From: Crocinitomicaceae bacterium | Lineage (GTDB): Bacteria > Bacteroidota > Bacteroidia > Flavobacteriales_D > Crocinitomicaceae | Length of the DNA: 64,000 nucleotides | Direction of reading: 5' to 3' | NCBI GenBank assembly: GCA_029247685.1 | Contig: JAQWKT010000035.1 | Coordinates: 19,470-83,469, forward strand | Shown: piece by piece, positions 9,311 to 17,605 of the stretch | Numbering within the stretch: the stretch's first letter is position 1 | Layout of the letters: every line of letters begins with the position of its first letter | Made by a program: the position numbers and the translations under genes | The notes under the pieces: model-generated | Database searches by the model: none | Seen by the model: the letters and a program-made list of their open reading frames with translations, nothing else | Told to the model about the DNA's origin: nothing

Positions 9311-10375
9311 ATGGAAATTATCGGCCTTATGTCTGGAACCTCAATAGATGGCTGTGATATCGCGCATGTTAAATTCGAGACAATTAAAGAAATAGATTCA
9401 TTCAAGACCCTTCATGTTAAAACTTATCCTTATAGTAAGGAACTCACAAAAAAATTAACTAATGCTACTTCTCTTTCTTCTTTTGAACTCCTTCAACTAG
9501 ATAAAGAGCTAGGAAATAAATTCAGTGATTTTGTTAATGATTTTATTAAAACAAATCGGATTAAAAAAAATAAAATTGCTGCCATTGCCTCCCATGGGCA
9601 TACTATTTTTCATCAACCACAACTTGGCATAAGTCATCAAATTGGTTGCGGATTAACTATTTCAAACAAAACAAACATCCCCACTATTAACGATTTTAGA
9701 AAAAATGATGTTTTACATGGCGGGCAAGGAGCTCCTCTTGTTCCTATTGGGGATTTTGGCCTATTTAATTCATATGCGGATGCTTTTTTAAATATTGGTG
9801 GTTTTTCCAACATTAGCTTCAAAAAAAAGAACGAAATTATTGCCTATGATGTTTGTCCTGGAAATCTTCCTTTAAATAAAATAGTTTCTAAAATAAACCT
9901 AATTTATGATCATAATGGCGCTATTTCTAAAACAGGAAAAAAAAATACCGAACTACTCAAAAAACTAAACAATTTAAATTTCTATAAAAGTCTTGAGCCA
10001 AAGTCATTAGGAACAGAATGGCTTGAAGGAAAGTTTATGCCATTGCTTGATGAAGAAACTAACGTTTCCAATTGTTTAAGAACTATTTGTGAGCATCTCT
10101 CTGATCAAATTTCTTTAACAATAAATAAAGAAAAAATTAAAAAAATTTTAATTACTGGAGGAGGAGCAAAAAACAACTTCTTAATGGATCTTATTAAAGA
10201 AAAATCAAATGCTTCCATTGTAATTCCTAAAAAAGAAATTATTGATTTTAAAGAAGCAATTATTTTTGGATACATGGGGTATCTTCATCTAACAAACCGA
10301 AAGAATTGCTTGTCTACCGTGACCGGAGCAAGTAAAGACGTTATTGGTGGCATACTCTATGGAGTTAATAAATGA
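9311..10375 (+). CDS. anmK: Anhydro-N-acetylmuramic acid kinase AnmK
   Basis: A 354-residue sugar kinase of the AnmK family. It hydrolyses and phosphorylates 1,6-anhydro-MurNAc to MurNAc-6-phosphate during recycling of cell-wall fragments in the cytoplasm. The diagnostic N-terminal loop is GLMSGTSIDGCD at residues 5-16. Further family blocks are ASHGHTIFHQP, DFRKNDVLHGGQGAPLVPIGD and LNIGGFSNISF, and the C-terminal nucleotide-binding stretch is LITGGGAKNNFLMDLI. The length matches the family. The start is supported by the immediate kinase loop. It follows a divergent intergenic region, so it probably has its own promoter, though I could not find a full match to the -7 consensus on this strand. 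Confidence 0.95.
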   Translation: MEIIGLMSGTSIDGCDIAHVKFETIKEIDSFKTLHVKTYPYSKELTKKLTNATSLSSFELLQLDKELGNKFSDFVNDFIKTNRIKKNKIAAIASHGHTIFHQPQLGISHQIGCGLTISNKTNIPTINDFRKNDVLHGGQGAPLVPIGDFGLFNSYADAFLNIGGFSNISFKKKNEIIAYDVCPGNLPLNKIVSKINLIYDHNGAISKTGKKNTELLKKLNNLNFYKSLEPKSLGTEWLEGKFMPLLDEETNVSNCLRTICEHLSDQISLTINKEKIKKILITGGGAKNNFLMDLIKEKSNASIVIPKKEIIDFKEAIIFGYMGYLHLTNRKNCLSTVTGASKDVIGGILYGVNK

Positions 10376-10451
10376 AAAAGGTATTAACAATTTTAGATAA
10401 AAAGGTGTTAGTAAAAGATTTCAGAAAAAACATACCGTTTAATTTGTTTGT

Positions 10452-10459
10452 TATTTTTG
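10452..10459 (+). promoter_or_regulatory. -7 element upstream of the amino-acid dehydrogenase
   Basis: TATTTTTG matches TAnnTTTG and lies 18 bases before the start codon at 10478, in the 102-base gap after anmK. A TTG at the expected -33 spacing is not present. Confidence 0.45.
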
Positions 10460-10477
10460 TGTTTATAAGTTTTAAAA

Positions 10478-11710
10478 ATGAAAGATTTATTAGATAAATT
10501 TGAAAACAAACGCCCTGAGGTTGTTTTTGAATGGAAAGATTCGGAAACCGAAGCAGAAGGATGGGTGGTGATAAATTCTCTTAGAGGAGGCGCAGCTGGT
10601 GGTGGAACAAGAATGAGAACCGGTTTGGACAAAAGAGAAGTGGAATCTTTAGCAAAAACAATGGAAGTGAAGTTTACGGTTGCTGGACCACCAATAGGAG
10701 GGGCAAAATCGGGAATAAACTTTAATCCAAAAGACCCAAGAAAACAAGGGGTTCTTAATCGTTGGTTTTCAGCAGTAACTCCACTTTTAAAACATTATTA
10801 TGGCACAGGAGGAGACTTAAATGTTGATGAAATTCACGAGGTAATACCAACCACCGAAGATTGTGGCGTTTGGCATCCACAAGAAGGAGTTTTTAATGGG
10901 CATTTTCAACCTAGAGAGGCTCAAAAAATCAATCGAATCGGACAATTAAGGCAAGGCGTTCTTAAAGTAATCGAAGACGAGAAATATTCCCCTAGTTTAG
11001 CCAGAAAATATGCGGTTGCGGATATGATTACTGGATTTGGAGTTGCCGAATCAATAAGGCATTATTTTCAAATATGGGGAGGAGAATTAAGAAATAAAAA
11101 AGTTATTGTTCAAGGATGGGGGAATGTTGGATCTGCCGCAGCTTTTTATCTTGCACAAAATGGAGCAAAAATAGTTGGAATTATTGACCGAGTTGGAGGG
11201 TTAATTAATCCTGAAGGATTTACTGAATCAGAGATTAATCAATTGTTTTTGAATAAAAATGGAAACGAATTAGTTAGCAATGACTTAATTTCATATGAAG
11301 AAGTTAACTCTAAAATATGGGACATAGAAGCAGATGTCTTTATTCCATGTGCTGGATCAAGAATGATTTCGGAAGATTTGCTAACTAGAATGATTAAGTC
11401 TGGCGTCTCTGTTATTTCTTGTGGTGCAAATGTCCCCTTCTCAGATCCTGAAATATTTTTTGGGCCAATTGCAGACAAAGCAGATGAGTCTCTTGCTCTA
11501 ATTCCTGATTTTATTGCAAATTGTGGCATGGCTAGAGTATTTGCTTACCTAATGGGTAACGACCTAGCAAAATTAGATGACAAGCTTATTTTCGATGACA
11601 CCAGCAAAATCATTTATGATGCGCTTGAAAAAACAAACAAAATAAATCCAAAAAATACTGGTATCGCAAAATCTGGATTTGAAATTGCACTTAATCAACT
11701 TTTAAATTAA
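10478..11710 (+). CDS. Glu/Leu/Phe/Val dehydrogenase family protein
   Basis: A 410-residue NAD(P)-dependent amino-acid dehydrogenase, catalysing oxidative deamination of an amino acid to its 2-oxo acid plus ammonia, or the reverse. The N-terminal substrate domain has GGAAGGGTRMRTGL and the catalytic-lysine region AGPPIGGAKSGINFNP, followed by GTGGDLNVDEI. The C-terminal Rossmann domain begins with IVQGWGNVGSAAAFYLAQNG. FIPCAGSRMISED and IPDFIANCGMARVF complete the family pattern. Whether glutamate or a branched-chain amino acid is preferred cannot be decided by eye; the family is often annotated as glutamate or leucine dehydrogenase in Flavobacteriia. nhaD follows after nine bases, suggesting one transcript. 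Confidence 0.9.
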   Translation: MKDLLDKFENKRPEVVFEWKDSETEAEGWVVINSLRGGAAGGGTRMRTGLDKREVESLAKTMEVKFTVAGPPIGGAKSGINFNPKDPRKQGVLNRWFSAVTPLLKHYYGTGGDLNVDEIHEVIPTTEDCGVWHPQEGVFNGHFQPREAQKINRIGQLRQGVLKVIEDEKYSPSLARKYAVADMITGFGVAESIRHYFQIWGGELRNKKVIVQGWGNVGSAAAFYLAQNGAKIVGIIDRVGGLINPEGFTESEINQLFLNKNGNELVSNDLISYEEVNSKIWDIEADVFIPCAGSRMISEDLLTRMIKSGVSVISCGANVPFSDPEIFFGPIADKADESLALIPDFIANCGMARVFAYLMGNDLAKLDDKLIFDDTSKIIYDALEKTNKINPKNTGIAKSGFEIALNQLLN

Positions 11711-11719
11711 TTTTATTAC

Positions 11720-13051
11720 ATGGAAGTTTTTATTGTAGCCACTTTTATTTTAGGATATTTTGCAATAACCATTGAACATAGTCTCAAAATAGACAAACTT
11801 ATTCCAGCATTAATCATGATGGCTTTATGTTGGGCAGGGGTTGCTTTTGGTCTAGACTCATTCAACTCTTGGTTTGACAGTCATAACAGTAAACTATTAG
11901 ATATTAGCGTGCTTGACCACGAACACAAACTTCATCTTCTAGAAAACACCCTGCTACATCATTTTGGAAAAACTTGTGAGATTTTAATCTTTTTAATAGG
12001 CGCAATGACTATCGTTGAAATCATTGATCATTTCAATGGATTTCAAACCATAAAAAAAATCATAAAAACAAAAAACAAGGCTTCTTTATTATGGATTGTT
12101 TGTGGACTTGGGTTCATTTTATCTGCCATTATAGACAACCTAACCGCTACTATTGTCTTAATCACCATTCTAAGAAAAGTTATTCCAGACAAAAACCTTC
12201 GTATGTGGTATGCTGGCCTTATTATTATTGCGGCAAATGCTGGTGGCGCATGGTCTCCAATTGGAGATGTAACCACCACGATGCTTTGGATGGGAGACAA
12301 AGTCTCTGCATTGGTTTTAATCAGCAAACTATTAATCCCATCTCTTGTCTGCATGATCATCCCCACATTTATCGCTACTTTTTTACCCATCTTTAAAGGA
12401 GAGATAGAAACAGAAGAAGATAATCAAGAGGTTAGCAAAAACAGCCTTTTTATGTTGATCTTAGGGCTTGGTATGATTGTTTTTGTTCCAATATTTAAAA
12501 CTCTCACACATCTCCCTCCTTATGTAGGAATGATGCTATCCGTTGGAGTTGTTTCTCTTTTTGCTGAAATATTAAGCAATAGAGAATTTTCTATTACGGA
12601 TGCACACGATGATAATCATGCACATGGAGCAACATTTAAAGCCTTATCAAGAATTGAAATGCCAAGCATCTTATTTTTTCTTGGGATATTAATGACCGTA
12701 GCCGCTCTTGAGTCTTTAGGGTTAATTTTCACTTTTGGACAAGAGGTAAATGCCACATTAGACCAAGACATTTTTATAATTTTACTAGGAATTGGTTCAG
12801 CAATAATTGATAATGTTCCTTTGGTTGCAGCCTCCATGGGAATGTTCCAAGACTCAATGGATGCAGATGTTTGGCATTTTATTGCTTATGCAGCTGGAAC
12901 AGGTGGAAGCATGCTTATTATAGGATCTGCAGCAGGAGTAGTTGCAATGGGGATGGAGAAGATTTCTTTTTTCTGGTATTTGAAAAAAATCTCCTTATTG
13001 GCTCTTGTTGGTTATTTTGCCGGAATCGGAACTTTTTTATTATTGTCGTAA
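11720..13051 (+). CDS. nhaD: NhaD-type sodium:proton antiporter
   Basis: A 443-residue inner-membrane protein with roughly a dozen hydrophobic segments, of the NhaD family in the ion-transporter superfamily. It exchanges cytoplasmic sodium for external protons. Conserved stretches include DNLTATIVLITILRK and NAGGAWSPIGDVTTTMLWMG, and toward the end IIDNVPLVAASMGM and GTGGSMLIIGSAAGVVAMGM, the two inverted-topology repeat cores. A His-rich loop (DAHDDNHAHG, about residues 294-303) is cytoplasmic or periplasmic and may be variable. A sodium antiporter suits a marine host. The next gene, exbB, starts 28 bases after the stop, so this may be the same operon as exbB-exbD-tonB. Confidence 0.92.
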   Translation: MEVFIVATFILGYFAITIEHSLKIDKLIPALIMMALCWAGVAFGLDSFNSWFDSHNSKLLDISVLDHEHKLHLLENTLLHHFGKTCEILIFLIGAMTIVEIIDHFNGFQTIKKIIKTKNKASLLWIVCGLGFILSAIIDNLTATIVLITILRKVIPDKNLRMWYAGLIIIAANAGGAWSPIGDVTTTMLWMGDKVSALVLISKLLIPSLVCMIIPTFIATFLPIFKGEIETEEDNQEVSKNSLFMLILGLGMIVFVPIFKTLTHLPPYVGMMLSVGVVSLFAEILSNREFSITDAHDDNHAHGATFKALSRIEMPSILFFLGILMTVAALESLGLIFTFGQEVNATLDQDIFIILLGIGSAIIDNVPLVAASMGMFQDSMDADVWHFIAYAAGTGGSMLIIGSAAGVVAMGMEKISFFWYLKKISLLALVGYFAGIGTFLLLS

Positions 13052-13079
13052 CTTAATTATATTAACACGTTTAACTACT

Positions 13080-13775
13080 ATGAATTTATTTTTTTTACTT
13101 AGCACGGATGCAACAGCAAATGTTACCTCACAAACAAAGCCTGTTTTTGAAATCCTAAAAGACTCTAGCGAAGGAGCTGGTCTTTATGTAAACATTATTT
13201 TGCTAGTCATGCTAGGCTATGCCGTTTTTGTTTTTGTTGAACGATTTTTGGCATTGTCTAAAGCCATGAAAGAAGAAAAAGGACTTCTTGATAATGTTAG
13301 CAATAGCATCAGTAAAGGAGATTTTGATGGAGCACGGATCATCTGTAATAATTCTTCAGACAGCCCTATCTCAAAAATGCTTTTAAATGGAATTGGGCAG
13401 CTTGAAAAAGGAGATGCTTCTGAAAGTGGAATTCGAAAAACCATTGAAAGTTCGGGTAAATTTGAAATCTCCAGATTAGAACAACGCTTAAATTATTTGG
13501 CAACAGCAGCTGGAGCAGCACCAATGATTGGTTTTCTAGGAACGGTCCTTGGAATGATGATGGTTTTTATTGATCTTGAAAACTCCACTACTCTTGAATT
13601 AAAAGTGATTGCGCCAGGAATAATGACCGCAATGGTCACTACCGTTGGAGGGTTAATTGTTGGGGTTATCTCGTTTATGAGTTATAACTATTTAATAGGA
13701 AGAATTGGAAAGGTTATTTATAAAATGGAAATGGCGGCATTAAAATTCATGGAATCCATAGACATTAAAAAATAA
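13080..13775 (+). CDS. exbB: ExbB/TolQ family proton channel subunit
   Basis: A 231-residue MotA/TolQ/ExbB proton-channel protein. With ExbD it uses the proton gradient to power TonB-dependent outer-membrane transport. The ATG at 13080 is preferred to an in-frame upstream start inside nhaD. One transmembrane helix lies near the N-terminus (LYVNIILLVMLGYAVFVFV). Two more lie in the second half, with the family signature AAGAAPMIGFLGTVLGMM and PGIMTAMVTTVGGLIVGVIS. A cytoplasmic loop separates the first and second helices, as in ExbB. exbD follows after five bases and the tonB-like gene after that, the usual three-gene order. Confidence 0.93.
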   Translation: MNLFFLLSTDATANVTSQTKPVFEILKDSSEGAGLYVNIILLVMLGYAVFVFVERFLALSKAMKEEKGLLDNVSNSISKGDFDGARIICNNSSDSPISKMLLNGIGQLEKGDASESGIRKTIESSGKFEISRLEQRLNYLATAAGAAPMIGFLGTVLGMMMVFIDLENSTTLELKVIAPGIMTAMVTTVGGLIVGVISFMSYNYLIGRIGKVIYKMEMAALKFMESIDIKK

Positions 13776-13780
13776 GCACT

Positions 13781-14200
13781 ATGGATTTTAACTCTAGAAA
13801 TAAAATAAAAATAGAAGGAGGAATGGCCTCCATGACCGATTTGGTCTTTTTATTACTTATCTTCTTTATCATTATGAGTTTAATGGCAAACAACCAAACG
13901 CCTATTGATCTACCCAAAACAGAAGAAGCTCTTCCAACAGATACCAATCCAGTCGAATTGATTGTCGTAATTACCGAAGATAATTTGTATCAAATTAATG
14001 GAAAAGAAAATGAAAAGGGACTTTCCTTTGAACAAATCAAGCCGATAATTGTAAGCGAAATGAAAACACAGTTTGAAAAATCAGGAAAAGAAGACTTAAA
14101 AATTGCAGGACACAAAAATGCCGATTATCAAGCTGTTTTTAAAGTGTTAGCACTTGCACAAGTAAACCAATGGAACCCGGTTCTTGCTTACGATAAGTAA
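13781..14200 (+). CDS. exbD: ExbD/TolR family proton channel subunit
   Basis: A 139-residue ExbD/TolR protein, the stator partner of ExbB in the inner membrane. A short cytoplasmic N-terminus is followed by MTDLVFLLLIFFIIMS (about residues 18-33). The Asp at 20 in this stretch corresponds to the proton-carrying Asp of the family. The remainder is the small periplasmic domain with the typical DLPKTEEA-like start of the linker and a beta-alpha fold ending in LALAQVNQWNPVLAYDK. The stop codon is followed immediately by the ATG of the next gene, indicating tight translational coupling with tonB. Confidence 0.92.
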   Translation: MDFNSRNKIKIEGGMASMTDLVFLLLIFFIIMSLMANNQTPIDLPKTEEALPTDTNPVELIVVITEDNLYQINGKENEKGLSFEQIKPIIVSEMKTQFEKSGKEDLKIAGHKNADYQAVFKVLALAQVNQWNPVLAYDK

Positions 14201-14913
14201 ATGAAAAAAATAAATAAAAATCCGCATCAAATTAGCCACCCTAAAGATGATTTAGCTGGGGCTATTTGCGCTATTTTATTTATCCTTGGTTTATATTTAA
14301 TTTTAATTTCTTTTGAATATAAATTTCCTGACCCACCTCCTGTTCGACTAACAGTAAAAGCAAAAGTTCCTTTAACTAAAGAAGAAATTAAGAAATTTGA
14401 AATAAAAGAAACTAACGATGGTGGTGGTGGGAGTTCTGCAAAAGACCCTATCAAAAAGCCCAATAATGAAGCAGAAGAAGTTGTCACAGGAAAAAAGAAA
14501 AAAAGCGCCCTAAATCCGACAAAGGAAAAAAAGGAAAGGGAAAAGAAAAAGGAGGGGGAGATAACCTTTTTAATGGAAAAGGAGGAAGTGGAACAGGCGA
14601 CGAATTTGGAGATGGAGATAAAGGTAATCCAGGAGATGACCCAGGTAAAGGTTTAAAACCTAGGATTCTTAAAGTAAAACCAAAAACTTCTAAAATATAC
14701 AACGATCGATTAGTAGAAATTCATTTAAAAGTAAAAATAAATCCCGCTGGTCGAGTTATTTCAGCTACCAATATTCCTTCACAAACAACTACAAGAGATC
14801 AATCCTTAATTAATCGCGTTATCGAGGCCACAAAAAACACTGCTCTATATGACAAAAGACCAGGCGCGCCAATTCAAGGAGCTTGGATTACTGTTAAAAT
14901 TGAGGCTAAATAA
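14201..14913 (+). CDS. TonB-like energy transducer, split by a -1 frameshift
   Basis: The zero frame (14201-14656, 151 residues) gives a TonB-like N-terminus: a short cytoplasmic stretch, one transmembrane helix (AICAILFILGLYLILIS) and a Lys/Pro-rich periplasmic linker. It then runs into a Lys/Glu-rich tail with no TonB domain. The -1 frame, ending at TAA 14911-14913, carries on with a Gly/Asp-rich linker (NGKGGSGTGDEFGDGDKG) and a TonB C-terminal domain (RLVEIHLKVKINPAGRVIS, then LINRVIEATKN and GAWITVKIEAK). The -1 frame is closed upstream by stops near 14463-14467, so the shift must occur after that. Two A AAA AAG heptamers in the zero-frame register (14491-14497 and 14527-14533) are obvious slip sites. 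Shifting at the first gives about 237 residues. This is either programmed frameshifting, transcriptional slippage, a recent mutation, or one A lost in sequencing a homopolymer. Confidence 0.8.
14491..14497 (+). other. In-register A AAA AAG slippery heptamer in tonB
   Basis: The zero frame reads gga AAA AAG here, so the heptamer A AAA AAG has the register used for -1 slippage in bacterial dnaX. An A7 run follows at 14498-14504. A slip here joins the N-terminal part directly to the frame that encodes the Gly-rich linker and TonB domain. Confidence 0.5.
14527..14533 (+). other. Second in-register A AAA AAG heptamer in tonB
   Basis: The zero frame reads gaa AAA AAG, giving a second A AAA AAG in the same register 36 bases downstream of the first. 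A slip here would also lead into the TonB-domain frame and differ only in about twelve linker residues. Confidence 0.45.
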
Positions 14914-14916
14914 TTA

Positions 14917-16125
14917 ATGCCTACCTACAAAAAAAGCATTGACTGGTTATTTCAGCAATTTCCAAACTATCAAAAACAAGGTAAAAAAGCCTATAAAGCT
15001 GATTTAACAAATATTTCCAAGTTGTTATCCCTGCTTAACTTAGATAACAACAACTTAAAATTTGTGCATGTAGCTGGCACCAATGGAAAGGGAAGCGTTT
15101 GTTGCATGCTTGCCTCCACCCTATCCGAATCAGGTTACAAAACCGGACTTTTTACCTCCCCTCACCTATTAGACTTTAGAGAAAGAATAAGAATAAATGG
15201 ATCCAAAATTTCAAAAGAGGAGGTAATTTCTTTTTGTGAAAAAGTAAAAAATTTAGACTTCAATCCTTCTTTTTTTGAAATTACGTTTGCCATGGCAATA
15301 GAACATTTTGTAAATGAAAAATGCGACATCTGCATTATTGAGGTTGGTCTTGGAGGGAGATTGGATGCCACAAACATCATTACTCCAATTCTAACCGCCA
15401 TTACTAGCATCGGACTTGACCATACCGATATCCTTGGCAATTCGCTTTCCGAAATTGCAAAAGAAAAAGCAGGCATTATAAAAAAAGAGATTCCTTTGGT
15501 ACTAGGAGAAAAAAATACTACCAAAGAAATAATGCATATTGCAAAAGAAAAAGACTGTTTGGTTCTTGAGACCAAAAAGATAACAAACAGTGTTCTTCCT
15601 CCTTTTGATTATGGATACCCCTTTGAAAATGCAAAAACAGCATTTGCCTGTTTAAAGGAATTAAATAAACTTGGATTTAAATCCAATCAAACCCATTTTA
15701 AAAATGGCCTAAAAAATATTCAAGAAAACACTGGATATAAAGCCCGACTTGAAATCCTAAAAAAAAATCCAACAATTATTTTTGATGGAGGACATAATGT
15801 CCAAGGAATTGAGCAAAGCCTTTTATACATCAAACAAAAGCACAAAGGAAATATTTATTTGATATATGGATCTAGCAAGGATAAAGACCACAATGCTATT
15901 TTTAATGCCTTACCTAAAGACAGTCCAATATACCTCTCCCCCTTTAAAAGTGAACGAAGTCTTCGTCAAAAGGATTTAATACAAATAAAAAACAAATACC
16001 AAAAAAATGCGATTATCTGTAAGGATGTTAATGAAGCTATTCTTAAAAGTTCTGAAAAATCAAACAAGGGAGATTGCATTTTTATTTTTGGTAGTTTTTT
16101 TCTTTATGAAGAGATTTTAAAATAA
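14917..16125 (+). CDS. folC: Bifunctional folylpolyglutamate synthase/dihydrofolate synthase FolC
   Basis: A 402-residue Mur-ligase-like enzyme that couples glutamate to dihydropteroate or folates in the cytoplasm. The ATP-binding loop VAGTNGKGSVCCMLASTL is near residue 52, followed by TGLFTSPHLLDFRERIRING, the folate-binding region typical of FolC. EVGLGGRLDATNII and ITSIGLDHTDILG come next. The C-terminal domain has IFDGGHNVQGIEQSL and IYGSSKDKDHNAIF. The start three bases after the tonB frame's stop is the natural ATG. The exbB-exbD-tonB-folC order is one I know from other Flavobacteriia, and it supports the idea that tonB is a functional member here. Confidence 0.94.
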   Translation: MPTYKKSIDWLFQQFPNYQKQGKKAYKADLTNISKLLSLLNLDNNNLKFVHVAGTNGKGSVCCMLASTLSESGYKTGLFTSPHLLDFRERIRINGSKISKEEVISFCEKVKNLDFNPSFFEITFAMAIEHFVNEKCDICIIEVGLGGRLDATNIITPILTAITSIGLDHTDILGNSLSEIAKEKAGIIKKEIPLVLGEKNTTKEIMHIAKEKDCLVLETKKITNSVLPPFDYGYPFENAKTAFACLKELNKLGFKSNQTHFKNGLKNIQENTGYKARLEILKKNPTIIFDGGHNVQGIEQSLLYIKQKHKGNIYLIYGSSKDKDHNAIFNALPKDSPIYLSPFKSERSLRQKDLIQIKNKYQKNAIICKDVNEAILKSSEKSNKGDCIFIFGSFFLYEEILK

Positions 16126-16129
16126 ATGC

Positions 16130-16159
16130 TTGTATAAAATAATTTTATTCCTACATTTG
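16130..16159 (+). promoter_or_regulatory. Promoter of tRNA-Val
   Basis: TTG at 16130-16132 and TACATTTG at 16152-16159 match the Bacteroidota -33 and -7 elements with 19 bases between them. Transcription would start a few bases later, shortly before the tRNA at 16174. Confidence 0.65.
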
Positions 16160-16173
16160 CAATCTCAAAAAAA

Positions 16174-16248
16174 GGGCGATTAACTCAGTTGGTTCAGAGT
16201 GCCTCCCTTACAAGGAGGAAGTCGGGGGTTCGAGTCCCTCATTGCCCA
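16174..16248 (+). tRNA. tRNA-Val (anticodon TAC)
   Basis: A complete 75-base cloverleaf can be folded by hand. The acceptor stem GGGCGAT pairs with ATTGCCC (one G-T). The D arm is ACTC/GAGT, and the anticodon stem CCTCC/GGAGG encloses the loop CTTACAA, giving anticodon TAC. The T arm GGGGG/CCCTC encloses TTCGAGT. The discriminator base is A and CCA is not encoded. Anticodon UAC reads GUA and other valine codons. Confidence 0.96.
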
Positions 16249-16250
16249 CT

Positions 16251-16283
16251 AAAAAAAACCTACTCAAATGAGTGGGTTTTTTT
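16251..16283. terminator. Bidirectional terminator between tRNA-Val and the serine hydrolase
   Basis: An 8-bp stem, ACCTACTC at 16258-16265 and GAGTGGGT at 16270-16277 with loop AAAT, is flanked by a run of A on the left and seven T on the right. It can therefore stop transcripts from both sides. Its right end overlaps the stop codon of the minus-strand gene. Confidence 0.85.
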
Positions 16284-17478
16284 ATTCAATAATTATTCTC
16301 TTCTCCACCGTTCCATCCTCATAAAGATAAAAAAGCAAGGTGTTTTTCTTTTCTTCTGACACCCTTCCTGTTATGTCAACTACCTTCACTAATTTTCTTA
16401 ATTGTAGCTCTTTAGAATCTTCTAATCCTAAAGAGCCACATTCTAAATCATTAATATAATTCCATACTTCTATATTAAAGGCATTTGGAATAAGAAAATT
16501 ATCAGGGTTTTCCCCCATTCTAATCCAAACTAAATTCTGTGATGGCACCACATTAATTATCTGGCCATTTTTTCCTAATGCAGCAACTAAATCCGATGGT
16601 GCATTTGGTATAAGTTCATTATTAAAAACAAATTGACTTCCAGGGATCATATTCGTTGATTTTCCATTTAACCACCACAGATATCCATACGATTCATTAA
16701 GCATTTGAGATGTATTTAACATTTGATTAAAATAATTTGTGTCAGTCATTATTTGATTTCCATCCCATTTGCCATTATTTAAAATTAATAATCCAAATCT
16801 GGCCATACTTCTTGAAGTACTGTAAAACACATTGTCAAATCCATTATATAAAAAGAATCCATTCATTCCTATAGGATTTAAGAGCTTTTGATAATTATAA
16901 AGATTAACCCCTTGACCTGTTGCGTTTTCTAACACCGGTCTTAAAAGTGTATAAGGGGCATTATGATAAGCCCACCTTAATCCTGGGTCAGATAAATATT
17001 TCAAACACGTATCGTTTGTACAATTTAGATCTAAAACATTATCATTTAAACCTGTTGTCATTGTCAATTGATTCCAAATGGTGATCTTTTGCTCTTGAAG
17101 TGAATCTGCATCCGTCCAACCATAGCCTAGATAATTAGAAGTGGTATCTGTAATTTGTAAATAACCTTCTTCTTGAGCCATGCCAACCAGGAATGAGCTA
17201 ATGGTCTTTCCTGCTGAGGCCCAATACCAACTTGAAGTATCTGAATGACCATTAAAATATTTTTCTAAAACTATTTTGCCATCCTTTAATAGGATAAAAG
17301 ATTTAGTATAATTAGTATTTAAGAAACTAAACAGACTGTCAATCTTATTTTGACACCAATTAAGACTTGCAGGAGATAAAGAATCCCATGCATTTGAATT
17401 GTTTGGTGGAAAATATGTTTGCGCACTAGATAAAGTTGCAAACAAGCAAAAGAAAGAAATTATAATCACTCTAGACAC
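16282..17478 (-). CDS. Secreted serine hydrolase of the beta-lactamase class C family with a C-terminal sorting-like tail
   Basis: A 398-residue protein with a signal peptide (MSRVIIISFFCLFATLSSAQ) and a penicillin-binding/beta-lactamase (class C) fold. The nucleophile motif S-x-x-K is SAGK at residues 88-91 (WYWASAGKTISSFLVG). Further along are QLTMTTGLND, AYHNAPYTLLRPVLE with the Y-x-N motif, and GYLWWLNGK. Such proteins are esterases, peptidases or amidases; the substrate cannot be told. After the enzyme domain the last 35-40 residues (KVVDITGRVSEEKKNTLLFY, then YEDGTVEKRIIIE) resemble the end of a type A type IX sorting domain, in a shortened form without the usual YPNP start. It may be exported by the PorU system. 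It converges with tRNA-Val and shares its terminator. Confidence 0.88.
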   Translation of the reverse strand: MSRVIIISFFCLFATLSSAQTYFPPNNSNAWDSLSPASLNWCQNKIDSLFSFLNTNYTKSFILLKDGKIVLEKYFNGHSDTSSWYWASAGKTISSFLVGMAQEEGYLQITDTTSNYLGYGWTDADSLQEQKITIWNQLTMTTGLNDNVLDLNCTNDTCLKYLSDPGLRWAYHNAPYTLLRPVLENATGQGVNLYNYQKLLNPIGMNGFFLYNGFDNVFYSTSRSMARFGLLILNNGKWDGNQIMTDTNYFNQMLNTSQMLNESYGYLWWLNGKSTNMIPGSQFVFNNELIPNAPSDLVAALGKNGQIINVVPSQNLVWIRMGENPDNFLIPNAFNIEVWNYINDLECGSLGLEDSKELQLRKLVKVVDITGRVSEEKKNTLLFYLYEDGTVEKRIIIE

Positions 17479-17482
17479 TTAA

Positions 17483-17490
17483 CAAACATA
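17483..17490 (-). promoter_or_regulatory. -7 element upstream of the serine hydrolase
   Basis: On the minus strand this reads TATGTTTG, matching TAnnTTTG, only four bases before the start codon. That close spacing would give a very short or leaderless transcript, so the call is tentative. Confidence 0.3.
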
Positions 17491-17605
17491 CTCAATTAGT
17501 TTTTAAAAAATTTCGAAATAAGAAGCGAGGTTTCCGACAAACAAAAACCTCCTTTTTAATTTAACATTCTCTTTTTTTAATAACTTTAGTCAAAATAAGC
17601 CCCTA

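Noticed and set aside
9637..9822. Antisense frame in anmK
   Set aside because: AnmK is intact in the sense frame and the antisense product has no recognisable feature.
12043..12390. 115-codon antisense and overlapping sense frames in nhaD
   Set aside because: They are out-of-frame readings of a hydrophobic, well-supported antiporter gene.
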